This document shows, in pieces, positions 26,176-33,868 of a DNA stretch of 64,000 nucleotides. How positions within the stretch are numbered: the first letter of the stretch is position 1; each line of letters starts with the position of its first letter. Position numbers and translations under genes: made by a program. This DNA comes from Microbulbifer agarilyticus (GTDB taxonomy: Bacteria > Pseudomonadota > Gammaproteobacteria > Pseudomonadales > Cellvibrionaceae): assembly GCF_019800665.1 (NCBI RefSeq), contig NZ_JAHVKO010000006.1:1-64000 (forward strand), written 5' to 3'. The notes under the pieces are model-generated. The model did not search any database. It had not been told where the DNA came from and saw only the letters and a list, made by a program, of their open reading frames with translations.

Positions 26176-26184
26176 GGTCTGAAC

Positions 26185-27705
26185 ATGAATACACAAAACA
26201 GTAAGCGTGTTGATACAACCGTAAAGCGTATTGTGATTGCTGGCGGTGGCACTGCTGGCTGGATTGCCGCTGCGGCATTGTCGAAAAAATTGGGTGACCT
26301 GCTACAAATTACTCTGGTGGAGTCTGATGCGATTGGCACCGTGGGTGTTGGCGAGGCCACCATCCCGCCATTGCGCACTTTCCATCACCTGCTTGGCATT
26401 GATGAACAGGAATTTCTGCGGGCGACCGGCGCCACGGCCAAATTGGGGATCGCATTCGAAAATTGGGGGCGTGAAGGTGAGCGCTATATTCACTCCTTTG
26501 GGAAAACCGGCACCAGTGCCTGGATGTGTGATTTTCATCACTTTTGGTTACGCGGCCGGGAGATGGGCTTTGGTAGTGATATTGGAGAATTCTGCCTTGA
26601 ACATCAGGCTGCAGAAGCCGGCCGATTTGCCACCTCGGCCAATTCCAATATCAATTTTGCCTACCACCTGGATGCCACACGCTACGCTGCGTTTTTACGC
26701 GATATCAGTGAAGCCCATGGGGTAATGCGCATCGAAGGCTTGATTCGCGATGTGCGGCAAGATAGTGCGAGTGGGGATGTTGAGGCGCTGATTCTCGATG
26801 ATGGGCGCGAAATTGCTGGCGACCTGTTTATCGATTGTAGTGGTTTTCGCAGTCTGCTCGCTGGCGAAACCCTGGGCAGTGAGTTTGAGGATTGGTCGCA
26901 CTGGTTGCCCTGTGATCGGGCGGTGCCATTGCAAACCGCGGCTACGGAACCGGCAATGCCTTACACTCGTTCTATTGCCGAGACTGCCGGCTGGCGCTGG
27001 CGGATCCCATTGCAGACGCGTGTGGGTAACGGCCTGGTGTACTGCAGCAGCTATCTTTCGGATGCAGATGCTGCGGGGCTTTTATTGAACCGGGTGGACG
27101 GTGAAGCCCTGACCGAGCCACGGGTAATTCGCTTTACGACCGGGCGAAGAAAGCAAACCTGGAAGAACAACTGTATTGCCCTCGGCCTGGCCAGCGGATT
27201 TATCGAACCATTGGAAAGCACGAGTATTCATTTAATCGTGACTGGTGTGGTGCGCCTGATGCAGCTGTTCCCGTTTGACGGTGTAGAGCCCTCATTGCGA
27301 GATGAATATAACAAGCAGACCCAACGCGAGCTCGAGGACATCCGCGATTTCATCGTGTTGCATTACCATGTTAACCAGCGCCATGGCGATCCCTTTTGGG
27401 ATCACTGCCGGCAGATGGCCATTCCCGATAGCCTCGCCCAGCGCATTGCACTGTTCACAGAGCGCGCTCACGCTTATCAGAATAACGATGAACTGTTCCG
27501 AGTGGATTCGTGGGTGCAGGTTATGCTGGGCCAGGGGTTAACGCCGCAGCGATACCATCCGGTCACGCGCATGATGACCGAGCAGCAGATGCAACAGCTG
27601 CAAACCGGATTGCGTAACCAGGTGGCGCGCGCTGTCCAGGCCTTGCCGCCACACCACGAGTTTATTCAGCAATACTGCGCAGAGGATGCCGCAATGGAAG
27701 CCTGA
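26185..27705 (+). CDS. Flavin-dependent tryptophan-halogenase-family protein
   Basis: 506 residues. FAD motif GGGTAGW at 20-26; VGVGEATIPP at 53-62; Lys86 in ATAKLGIAF at the position of the catalytic lysine of PrnA-type halogenases; WRWRIP at 270-275, the signature that keeps the enzyme from acting as a monooxygenase; and FIEPLESTSIH near 340-349 with the partner Glu. All key halogenase residues are present, so real halogenation is chemically plausible. It starts 9 bases after the cupin gene. In this gene neighbourhood the family is usually linked to carbohydrate loci, not to natural-product clusters, and the substrate is unknown. No flavin reductase gene is adjacent. Confidence 0.88.
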   Translation: MNTQNSKRVDTTVKRIVIAGGGTAGWIAAAALSKKLGDLLQITLVESDAIGTVGVGEATIPPLRTFHHLLGIDEQEFLRATGATAKLGIAFENWGREGERYIHSFGKTGTSAWMCDFHHFWLRGREMGFGSDIGEFCLEHQAAEAGRFATSANSNINFAYHLDATRYAAFLRDISEAHGVMRIEGLIRDVRQDSASGDVEALILDDGREIAGDLFIDCSGFRSLLAGETLGSEFEDWSHWLPCDRAVPLQTAATEPAMPYTRSIAETAGWRWRIPLQTRVGNGLVYCSSYLSDADAAGLLLNRVDGEALTEPRVIRFTTGRRKQTWKNNCIALGLASGFIEPLESTSIHLIVTGVVRLMQLFPFDGVEPSLRDEYNKQTQRELEDIRDFIVLHYHVNQRHGDPFWDHCRQMAIPDSLAQRIALFTERAHAYQNNDELFRVDSWVQVMLGQGLTPQRYHPVTRMMTEQQMQQLQTGLRNQVARAVQALPPHHEFIQQYCAEDAAMEA

Positions 27706-28121
27706 TTGATTCGGCTTCGAGCATCCCCCAGCGTTAGAAGTCATCAGACAAAGAAAAGCCGGCGCAAGGCCGGCTTGAAGCAAAGATACGATGAGAGAGT
27801 CCTATCGCCATGCGTTGACACTGCAAACGCGATTTGGGGAACTGTATTCTTTGACGGTGTTCTGGCGTTTCAGTTCCCATTTATTTCCCTTACACGCCAA
27901 ATTTTTTGGAATCTCGTGTAAAAACGCCGATCAGGGCACATTTCTGGCGCAAATCTTCCCATTCTGGCCATCCAGTGGTAGTTTTTTCTGTTTGTGGTTA
28001 ATGCGTCACCGTTCGTTATAAAAAGAGTGGCGCAAAAATAAACAACACTCAGGATGCGCGGGTAACCCCGCAGAAGTATTCGTATCCAATAAGAAAACCA
28101 GAATAATCACAGGGAGCGAAT
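27706..28121. other. Intergenic region after the TonB-receptor cluster
   Basis: 416 bases. A hairpin AAGCCGGC-GCAAG-GCCGGCTT at 27756-27776 lies 50 bases after the halogenase stop; it has no U-tail on this strand, so termination would be weak. The remainder is AT-rich and must hold the promoter of the gene at 28122. No gene seen. Confidence 0.5.
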
Positions 28122-29012
28122 ATGGCCGATCTAGTAATCCTTGCGGCACCCGGCATGGGGGCCGTAAACGAAGACTTCGCCGAGCCACTGTTCCAGGCAC
28201 TCGAGTCGGCACTGGGCGACGAATGGTCCCGGATTCATACCGAAACCATCCTCTGCGATACGCACTTGCAGCCAAACATCGAACGCGTGTTCGACGCCAT
28301 GCAAAAGCGCGATATGGATTACCTGCGCGCACGCAAGTTTATGCTGTGTGGCCTCGCCGAAGCCTCTGCGCAGCTGGCAGATATACACCAGCGCGGCGGC
28401 AACTACGACAAGAGCCAGCAAGCGATATACCAGACCTTCGAGCGCGCCGCCAAAGCCACCAGCGACAAGACCCCGGTCATATTGCTTACCCATTCCATCG
28501 GTTGCAGCACCCTGTCCAATTACCTGTGGGATGCCCAGCGCCCCACTATCAGTCACGGTATCTGGCGCGACGGTGGCCCCAAGGGCGTCCACAAAGGCTC
28601 CGCCAAAGACCTGTTCCTGCGCGGCAAGACGCTCAGCCACTGGTACACCCTGGGCGCCAGCAACCCCCTGTGGTCCGCCGGCATGGCCCGCGACCAGATC
28701 CAGGCCGTCACCTCCGAAACCCGCGGCTACAACTTCCGCTGGAAGAACTTCTACCACCCGGACGACCTGTTCGGCTGGCCCCTGAAGCCCCTCAGCCCCT
28801 CCTATAACCAGGCCGTTTACCGCGACTTCGAAACCCGCCCGCTGTCCGACTGGACCGCTGCCAGCTGGGGCCCGCAACTGGTTTCCCACGATGGCTACTG
28901 GGAGAACCCGCTGGTGCATAAGAACCTGGTCGAAGACGTGAAAGAGGTATTGAAGAAGTCCTCAACACGCCGCCCGAGCCCGCTAAAAAGAACATCGGAA
29001 GCGGTGGTTTAA
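28122..29012 (+). CDS. Alpha/beta-hydrolase-like protein of unknown function
   Basis: 296 residues, preceded by GGGAG 8 bases before the ATG. It begins with a strand and loop of hydrolase type (LVILAAPGMGAVNEDF). The nucleophile elbow appears as PVILLTHSIGCSTLSNYLWD (about 117-136), with H-S-I-G-C in place of GxSxG; Ser124 would be the nucleophile. Later NFYHPDDLFGWPL offers an acidic residue, and SHDGYWENP a His. No signal peptide. These features suggest a cytoplasmic serine esterase or lipase-like fold, but the substrate is unknown. It is alone in its transcription unit, with the structured element at 29033 downstream. Confidence 0.6.
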   Translation: MADLVILAAPGMGAVNEDFAEPLFQALESALGDEWSRIHTETILCDTHLQPNIERVFDAMQKRDMDYLRARKFMLCGLAEASAQLADIHQRGGNYDKSQQAIYQTFERAAKATSDKTPVILLTHSIGCSTLSNYLWDAQRPTISHGIWRDGGPKGVHKGSAKDLFLRGKTLSHWYTLGASNPLWSAGMARDQIQAVTSETRGYNFRWKNFYHPDDLFGWPLKPLSPSYNQAVYRDFETRPLSDWTAASWGPQLVSHDGYWENPLVHKNLVEDVKEVLKKSSTRRPSPLKRTSEAVV

Positions 29013-29032
29013 CCACTAGAGCCAGAATCGAA

Positions 29033-29146
29033 GGCGCCGGTAGCGGGTACTCCCTCGCAAGACCTTCCGCGAGAGGGACCTCGCGGAAGAGCCCCTATGG
29101 ATGGGTTCACGGCGTGTCTTGCGAGGGAGTACCCGCTGCCGGTGCC
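29033..29146. repeat. Nested inverted-repeat element (REPIN- or MITE-like)
   Basis: Two 31-base arms (29033-29063 and 29116-29146) are inverted complements with two mismatches. Inside, CTTCCGCGAG-AGGGAC-CTCGCGGAAG (29064-29089) forms a perfect 10-bp hairpin. The element sits between two genes, has no T-run and no coding potential. Layout and size fit a mobile palindromic repeat or a structured RNA. Confidence 0.6.
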
Positions 29147-29237
29147 GCCACCGATGCAGAGTCAGGGTCACAACCCTCCTTAGCCGGATAAGACCACGGG
29201 CGTTATAATCGCCACCGAAGATAAAACAGGTACTCCC

Positions 29238-29888
29238 ATGGCTCTGCAATTTCACTCGGTCCCCGTCACACCCTTCCAGCAAAACTGTACCCTGCTGTGG
29301 TGCGATGAAAGCAAGCGCGCCGCCGTGGTTGACCCGGGTGGCGACATCGACCGTATCCTCGCCGCTGTCGAAGAGCGTGGCCTCAAGCTGGAAAAAATCC
29401 TCCTGACCCACGGCCACCTCGATCACGTCGGCGGCACCGCTCCACTGTCGCGCCAGCTCGAGCTGCCGATTGAAGGCCCTCAGGAGGCCGACCAGTTCTG
29501 GATCGAAAAAATTGTTGCCCAGGCCCAAGCCTATGGCTTCCCGCCGGTAGAAACCTTTACCCCAGATCGCTGGCTCAAAGACGGCGACACCGTCACCGTC
29601 GCCGACGAAGTGCTCGAAGTCGTGCACTGCCCCGGCCACACCCCGGGCCACGTCATCTTCTTCCACCGCGACAGTGGCCTTGCCTTAGTGGGCGACGTAC
29701 TGTTCGCCGGTTCCATCGGCCGCACCGACTTCCCCATGAGCAATCATCAGGATCTGATCGACTCCATTACCAAAAAGCTCTGGCCGCTGGGCGATGCGGT
29801 GAAGTTCATCCCCGGTCACGGGCCCATGTCCACATTTGGGCAGGAGCGCCAGACCAACCCGTTTGTCGCTGACAAGCGCTTTGGCTGA
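29238..29888 (+). CDS. gloC: Metallo-beta-lactamase-fold hydrolase, GloC (YcbL)-like glyoxalase II
   Basis: 216 residues, matching YcbL/GloC. Zinc motif THGHLDH at 57-63, PGHTPGH and GDVLFAGSIGRTDF further on, and the last metal His in FIPGHGP. Members hydrolyse S-D-lactoylglutathione in methylglyoxal detoxification. Length fits the short type II glyoxalase with no C-terminal helical domain. Cytoplasmic, no signal peptide. It is followed by a separate lipoprotein gene on the same strand. Confidence 0.87.
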   Translation: MALQFHSVPVTPFQQNCTLLWCDESKRAAVVDPGGDIDRILAAVEERGLKLEKILLTHGHLDHVGGTAPLSRQLELPIEGPQEADQFWIEKIVAQAQAYGFPPVETFTPDRWLKDGDTVTVADEVLEVVHCPGHTPGHVIFFHRDSGLALVGDVLFAGSIGRTDFPMSNHQDLIDSITKKLWPLGDAVKFIPGHGPMSTFGQERQTNPFVADKRFG

Positions 29889-29948
29889 TTCAGCACCGGT
29901 TCACCGAGTACGGTGTTGAATGGCCGGGTATCAATGGCGGAACCCCAT

Positions 29949-30542
29949 ATGACCTCCTCAATAAAAAGCTGGAAGCTGATAACCCTTATCGTATTGCCCA
30001 TCTGGATACTGCTCGGCAGCGGCTGTGCGGTAATTTCCGAAAGCGAATGCCAGGCAGGACTCTGGTACGAGCGCGGCCTCGAAGATGGTGCCCGTGGCAG
30101 AGGCCAGGGTACCGTGTACAAAATTGCGCAGAAGTGTCACGAGTACGGGGTGCGCACCGATACTGAGGCCTGGATGCGCGGTCATGAAGAGGGGGTGGAA
30201 AGATACTGCACCCCGGAAAATGGTTTTGTAGTAGGGCGTCGTGGGCGCAACTATGAAGGCGTGTGTACCGGTCCCAGTGCGGATTTGTTTCTTGCCAATT
30301 ACGAGCGGGGGCTCGCTGTCTATCAGGCCGAGAAGCAGTACAACGCGCTGGTCGATCGCTACCACGATGCGGAGCGCGAGGTAGACAATATCGAAGAAGC
30401 GCTGGACGAAGCGGAAACCAAAGAAGAGGCCCGCTCCCTGCGCCGCCAGCGTCGCACCCTGCTGCGGGAAATGCGTCACCTGGAAGCTGAGATGATGCAC
30501 TTTGGTGGCTTTGGTGCTTTCAATCCACTGCTGTTTTACTGA
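29949..30542 (+). CDS. DUF2799-like lipoprotein
   Basis: 197 residues from the ATG at 29949; earlier in-frame ATGs exist at 29913 and 29934. A signal peptide ends in the lipobox LLGSGC, so it is a lipoprotein, probably at the outer membrane. The next part has ESECQAGLWYERGLEDGARG and a second CHEYGV...AWMRGHEEGVERYC repeat, the DUF2799 pattern. The C-terminal third is a charged coiled coil (about 120-175). Function unknown. Confidence 0.78.
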   Translation: MTSSIKSWKLITLIVLPIWILLGSGCAVISESECQAGLWYERGLEDGARGRGQGTVYKIAQKCHEYGVRTDTEAWMRGHEEGVERYCTPENGFVVGRRGRNYEGVCTGPSADLFLANYERGLAVYQAEKQYNALVDRYHDAEREVDNIEEALDEAETKEEARSLRRQRRTLLREMRHLEAEMMHFGGFGAFNPLLFY

Positions 30543-30583
30543 TATTTTTCGCGGTAATTGAAGAAATATCGAGAGGTGATGAT

Positions 30584-31015
30584 ATGGCGATCTGGCACGG
30601 CGACATTGATCTGGATGCTGCAAACCAATCCATGGAAAACAGCATGCCGACCTACCTGGGGATGAAGCTCACCGAGCTCGGTGATGACTTTATCGTAGGC
30701 ACTATGCCAGTGGATGAGCGCACCCGTCAGCCGTTTGGTATTCTACACGGCGGTGCCAGCGTCGCCCTGGCCGAGACCCTGGGTTCCATGGCCGCAAATA
30801 TGGTGGTGGATACCACAAAGTTTTACTGCGTCGGTCAGGAGATCAATGCCAATCACCTGCGCCCGGTGGTTGATGGTGAGGTAACCGGCAAGGCGACGGC
30901 AGTGCATATTGGCCGCACCAGTCAGGTGTGGGAAATCCGCATTCACGATGCGCGCGGCAAGCTCAATTGTATTTCCCGTATTACCATGGCGGTGGTGCCG
31001 GTTCCCGCCCACTAA
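30584..31015 (+). CDS. Hotdog-fold thioesterase (MenI/PaaI-like)
   Basis: 143 residues with one hotdog domain. PFGILHGGASVALAETLGSM (about 47-66) carries the His-Gly-Gly and Glu that define YdiI/EntH/PaaI-type acyl-CoA thioesterases; the final strands contain WEIRIHD. GAGGTG lies just before the ATG. YdiI (MenI) releases 1,4-dihydroxy-2-naphthoate from its CoA ester, and EntH proofreads aryl carriers; which applies here cannot be told. Followed by two small genes on the same strand. Confidence 0.86.
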   Translation: MAIWHGDIDLDAANQSMENSMPTYLGMKLTELGDDFIVGTMPVDERTRQPFGILHGGASVALAETLGSMAANMVVDTTKFYCVGQEINANHLRPVVDGEVTGKATAVHIGRTSQVWEIRIHDARGKLNCISRITMAVVPVPAH

Positions 31016-31069
31016 CGGCTTCTAATTCAAATATCTCTAATTCAAATATCTCTATTTAAAGTAACTAGT

Positions 31070-31774
31070 GTGACCGGGGATCTGTTTACCTTCGAGGATA
31101 TTTCCTACCGCCTCTCGCGTTCACCGCGGCGCAAGCGATTGGGGCTGGTGGTAACGGAAAAAGGCCCGGAGGTGCGGATTCCACAGCGCTGTGCCGAGCG
31201 CCATGGTCACCAGTTTCTGCGCGACAATATCGGCTGGGTGCGCGAACAGTTGCGCGGGCTTGAACACCGCCAGGCGCAGGTGCCCGAACATCACTTCGCC
31301 TTCGGTGCGAAGTTTCCCTGGCTGGGCAAAACCCTCGAACTGGATCGTGCGGCGCGCGCGGCGGATGCCGGTATTCGCGATGGTTACATTCAGCTGTATA
31401 GCCGTATAAAGGAACCCGATGAAGGGCAGCTTCAAGCCGCGTTGCAGAAGTTGTATCAACGCGAGGCGTTGGCGGTACTTACGCAAAAGTCTCAACAGTT
31501 TGCTGGCCAGCTCGGGCTGCAATTTACTTCGATAAAGGTACGACGCACGCGCAGCAAGTGGGGGCATTGCACCATTCGCGGCGAACTCCAGTACAACTGG
31601 TTGGTGTGTCTGGCGCCGGAGCCGGTGGTGGATTACCTGGTGATCCACGAAGTCTGCCATTTGCAACACCACAATCACGGGCGTGAATTCTGGGCTTTGG
31701 TAGCCAGCTTGTGCCCTGACTACAAACAGTTGCGGCGTTGGCTCAAGGAAAATGGGCATCGCTTGCAACTTTAG
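31070..31774 (+). CDS. YgjP-like (DUF45) zinc metalloprotease-fold protein
   Basis: 234 residues from a GTG start. The fold is the minigluzincin-like YgjP family: a basic N-terminal strand region (RLSRSPRRKRLGLVV), RTRSKWGHC at 159-167, and HEVCH at 193-197 with a following NHGREFW. The HExxH pattern and downstream His are intact. Related to the M48/SprT domains; often seen with restriction systems or alone. Substrate unknown, cytoplasmic. Confidence 0.85.
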   Translation: MTGDLFTFEDISYRLSRSPRRKRLGLVVTEKGPEVRIPQRCAERHGHQFLRDNIGWVREQLRGLEHRQAQVPEHHFAFGAKFPWLGKTLELDRAARAADAGIRDGYIQLYSRIKEPDEGQLQAALQKLYQREALAVLTQKSQQFAGQLGLQFTSIKVRRTRSKWGHCTIRGELQYNWLVCLAPEPVVDYLVIHEVCHLQHHNHGREFWALVASLCPDYKQLRRWLKENGHRLQL

Positions 31775-31884
31775 TGCTGCTCATTAAGTGTGCTATCGCA
31801 CAAGAATCGTATCCCAGCGCAAGTTTCTACTTATCCACCCCATTCTGGCGTAAACTGCCAGCATCATTTTTAAGGCTAGCCGGT

Positions 31885-32253
31885 ATGGAATTGGAACCTC
31901 TCGGAGACGACTTTGAGGAAAATTGCGCCCGCTTTCTGCCGGAAGCGGTAGAGCAGGGCTGTGTGTGGGCACTGGAGGGAGAAGAGGGCTTCGCCCTGTG
32001 CGAATCGGAGCGTCGTGCCGACACCGATGTAATGCCGTTTTGGTCCCTGCGGGAATACGCCGAAGCGCATATCGCTGATGACTGGTCCAACTACAAGGTC
32101 GTGCCCATTGATCTCGAAGAGTTTATGGACGACTGGCTGGAAGGTATGCACCAGGACGTACTGCTGGTGGGCATCAACTGGAACGACGAAATGGAAGGGG
32201 AAGAAATCGAGCCCCTCGACCTGCTCGAACAGCTGGAGCAGGAGCTGCAATAG
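31885..32253 (+). CDS. DUF2750 protein
   Basis: 122 residues from the ATG at 31885, with AAGG about 10 bases upstream. The open frame extends further 5' to 31738, but that part overlaps the YgjP-like gene and does not look like protein. The protein is very acidic, with the DUF2750 pattern WALEGEEGFALCESE, MPFWSLREYAE and VPIDLEEFMDDWLEGM. Small, cytoplasmic, function unknown. Confidence 0.78.
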   Translation: MELEPLGDDFEENCARFLPEAVEQGCVWALEGEEGFALCESERRADTDVMPFWSLREYAEAHIADDWSNYKVVPIDLEEFMDDWLEGMHQDVLLVGINWNDEMEGEEIEPLDLLEQLEQELQ

Positions 32254-32351
32254 CATTTTTTCTGGCCAAAAAATAAACAAGAATACGCCGGCGACAACGG
32301 TCCTTTGAGACGTCTGGATGCCGGAAACAAATCGCCGGAGGGAGGTCTTAG

Positions 32352-32738
32352 GTGAGTCAGTTTTCTGGGGTGCAAAGTGTTATCTACGGCGTTACCGATC
32401 TGCAGGAAGCCAAGGCCTGGTATACCACCCTGCTTGAAACCGAGCCGTATTTTGATGCGGAATGCTATGTGGGTTTCAATGTCGGGGGCTTTGAGCTGGG
32501 GCTCGACCCCAGCGCACGAAATGTGATCAGTCGCGCTGACGGCGTGGTGGCTTACTGGGGTGTGACGGACATTGCAGCTCAGGTTGAGCGCATGAGCGAA
32601 CTCGGCGCCCGCCTGCATGGAGAAATTGTCGATGTCGGGGACGGTATCTTGATGGCCAGTTTCCTTGATCCGTTCGGCAATGTATTTGGCCTGATCCAGA
32701 ATCCTTACTTCAAGCCGTCCCAAGAATCGTCCAACTGA
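32352..32738 (+). CDS. VOC-family (glyoxalase/bleomycin-resistance fold) protein
   Basis: 128 residues from a GTG with GGAGGGAGG about 8 bases upstream. One vicinal-oxygen-chelate domain: SVIYGVTDLQEAKAWYTTLL at the start, then FNVGGFELGLDPS, and a closing FLDPFGNVFGLIQNP, which has the usual metal-ligand region near the C-terminus. The domain forms as a dimer in most members. Substrate unknown. Followed 45 bases later by an SDR gene on the same strand. Confidence 0.82.
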   Translation: MSQFSGVQSVIYGVTDLQEAKAWYTTLLETEPYFDAECYVGFNVGGFELGLDPSARNVISRADGVVAYWGVTDIAAQVERMSELGARLHGEIVDVGDGILMASFLDPFGNVFGLIQNPYFKPSQESSN

Positions 32739-32783
32739 GACCAGCAACCAACTAAGACAGAGCGCACTATTGGAGCAGTACAC

Positions 32784-33716
32784 GTGAGCAAGCTACCCGC
32801 CAACCGCTTCCGCCCATCCGATCAGGGATTTGCCGCCGAGAGCCTGGCGCAGATCGGTCGCGGTTACGTGGTACCGGATCGGGTCGCGCTGATCACCGGT
32901 TGCTCCAGTGGTATTGGCCGCGAACTGGCGCTGGCTCTGCACGCCCGCGGCACCATCGTGATTGCCACTGCGCGCCGCGCCGAAAGCCTGCTGGAACTGG
33001 CGGATCTGGGAATCGCCACGGAGTCCCTCGACGTAAACAGCCAGGCGGATATCAATCGTGTGGTGCACGCCATCAAGACCGCCTACGGTCGCCTGGATAT
33101 CCTGGTCAACAATGCCGGTTACGGCCAGATGGGGCCACTGCTGGAGCTGGATACCCGCGCCCTGGAAGCCCAGTTCCACACCAATGTATTTGCCCCCATG
33201 GCGCTGGCGCGCGCCTGTGCGCCGCTGCTCAAGTCTCAGCGCAGCGGGGTGATCTGTAATATTGGTTCCGTCTCCGGCGTGTTGGCCACACCTTTCTCCG
33301 GCGCTTACTGTGCGTCCAAGTCTGCTCTGCACAGCCTGTCCGATGTACTGCGTCTGGAATTAAAGCCGTTTGGCATTCGCGTGGTGACCGTGCAGCCCGG
33401 CGCTATCGCCTCCGAATTTGGCCGCCACGCAGAGACCTCCCTGCGCGGATTGCTGGCGCCGGATTCTTGGTACAAGCGCAGCGAAGACCATGTGCGCGCC
33501 CGCGCCGTCGAATCCCAGCAAAACGCCACCCTGGCGCGCGACCTGGCCAAGCGTCTGGCCGCGGAGCTGTTGCGCAAGCGCCCGGCGTCGATACTGCGTA
33601 TCGGCAACAAGAGCCGGTTACTGCCGTGGATGGCGCGCTGGCTACCTCGCTGGCTGCGTGACCGCATCCTGTCCAAGCGCTTTGGTCTGAAGCGGCTGCA
33701 GCTCTCTAATCAGTAG
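32784..33716 (+). CDS. Short-chain dehydrogenase/reductase
   Basis: 310 residues from a GTG start. Classical SDR signs: TGCSSGIG nucleotide loop (about 39-46), NNAGYGQ (about 109-115), catalytic Ser in IGSVSGV and Tyr-Lys in YCASKSA, then QPGAIASEF. A roughly 30-residue N-terminal extension precedes the Rossmann fold and a basic helical C-terminus (RWLPRWLRDRILSKRF) may touch the membrane. The substrate is unknown; SDRs with this C-terminal helix often act on lipids or retinol-like compounds. Confidence 0.84.
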   Translation: MSKLPANRFRPSDQGFAAESLAQIGRGYVVPDRVALITGCSSGIGRELALALHARGTIVIATARRAESLLELADLGIATESLDVNSQADINRVVHAIKTAYGRLDILVNNAGYGQMGPLLELDTRALEAQFHTNVFAPMALARACAPLLKSQRSGVICNIGSVSGVLATPFSGAYCASKSALHSLSDVLRLELKPFGIRVVTVQPGAIASEFGRHAETSLRGLLAPDSWYKRSEDHVRARAVESQQNATLARDLAKRLAAELLRKRPASILRIGNKSRLLPWMARWLPRWLRDRILSKRFGLKRLQLSNQ

Positions 33717-33868
33717 TCCTGAGCCAGCAGTCTTTTTTCGTCGTCTTTGTCGCCGTCTTTTCCTGGGTTTTCCCTGGTTTCTCTATAGATGTTGTGCTTT
33801 TCCACTATGTTTGTGGATAGCCCAATGATTTTCCTCGGGCCGAATCAGAAGCGGAATCTTCTTCCTCT

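Noticed and set aside
26185-27705. Halogenated natural-product biosynthetic cluster
   Set aside because: There are no NRPS, PKS, flavin reductase or tryptophan-tailoring genes nearby; the neighbours are glycan-uptake genes.
27756-27776. Intrinsic terminator after the halogenase gene
   Set aside because: The hairpin is clear but has no U-run on the transcribed strand, so it is only noted as a hairpin.
28131-28919. 262-residue reverse-strand open frame
   Set aside because: Antisense to the hydrolase-like gene, which has its own ribosome site and a sensible protein composition.
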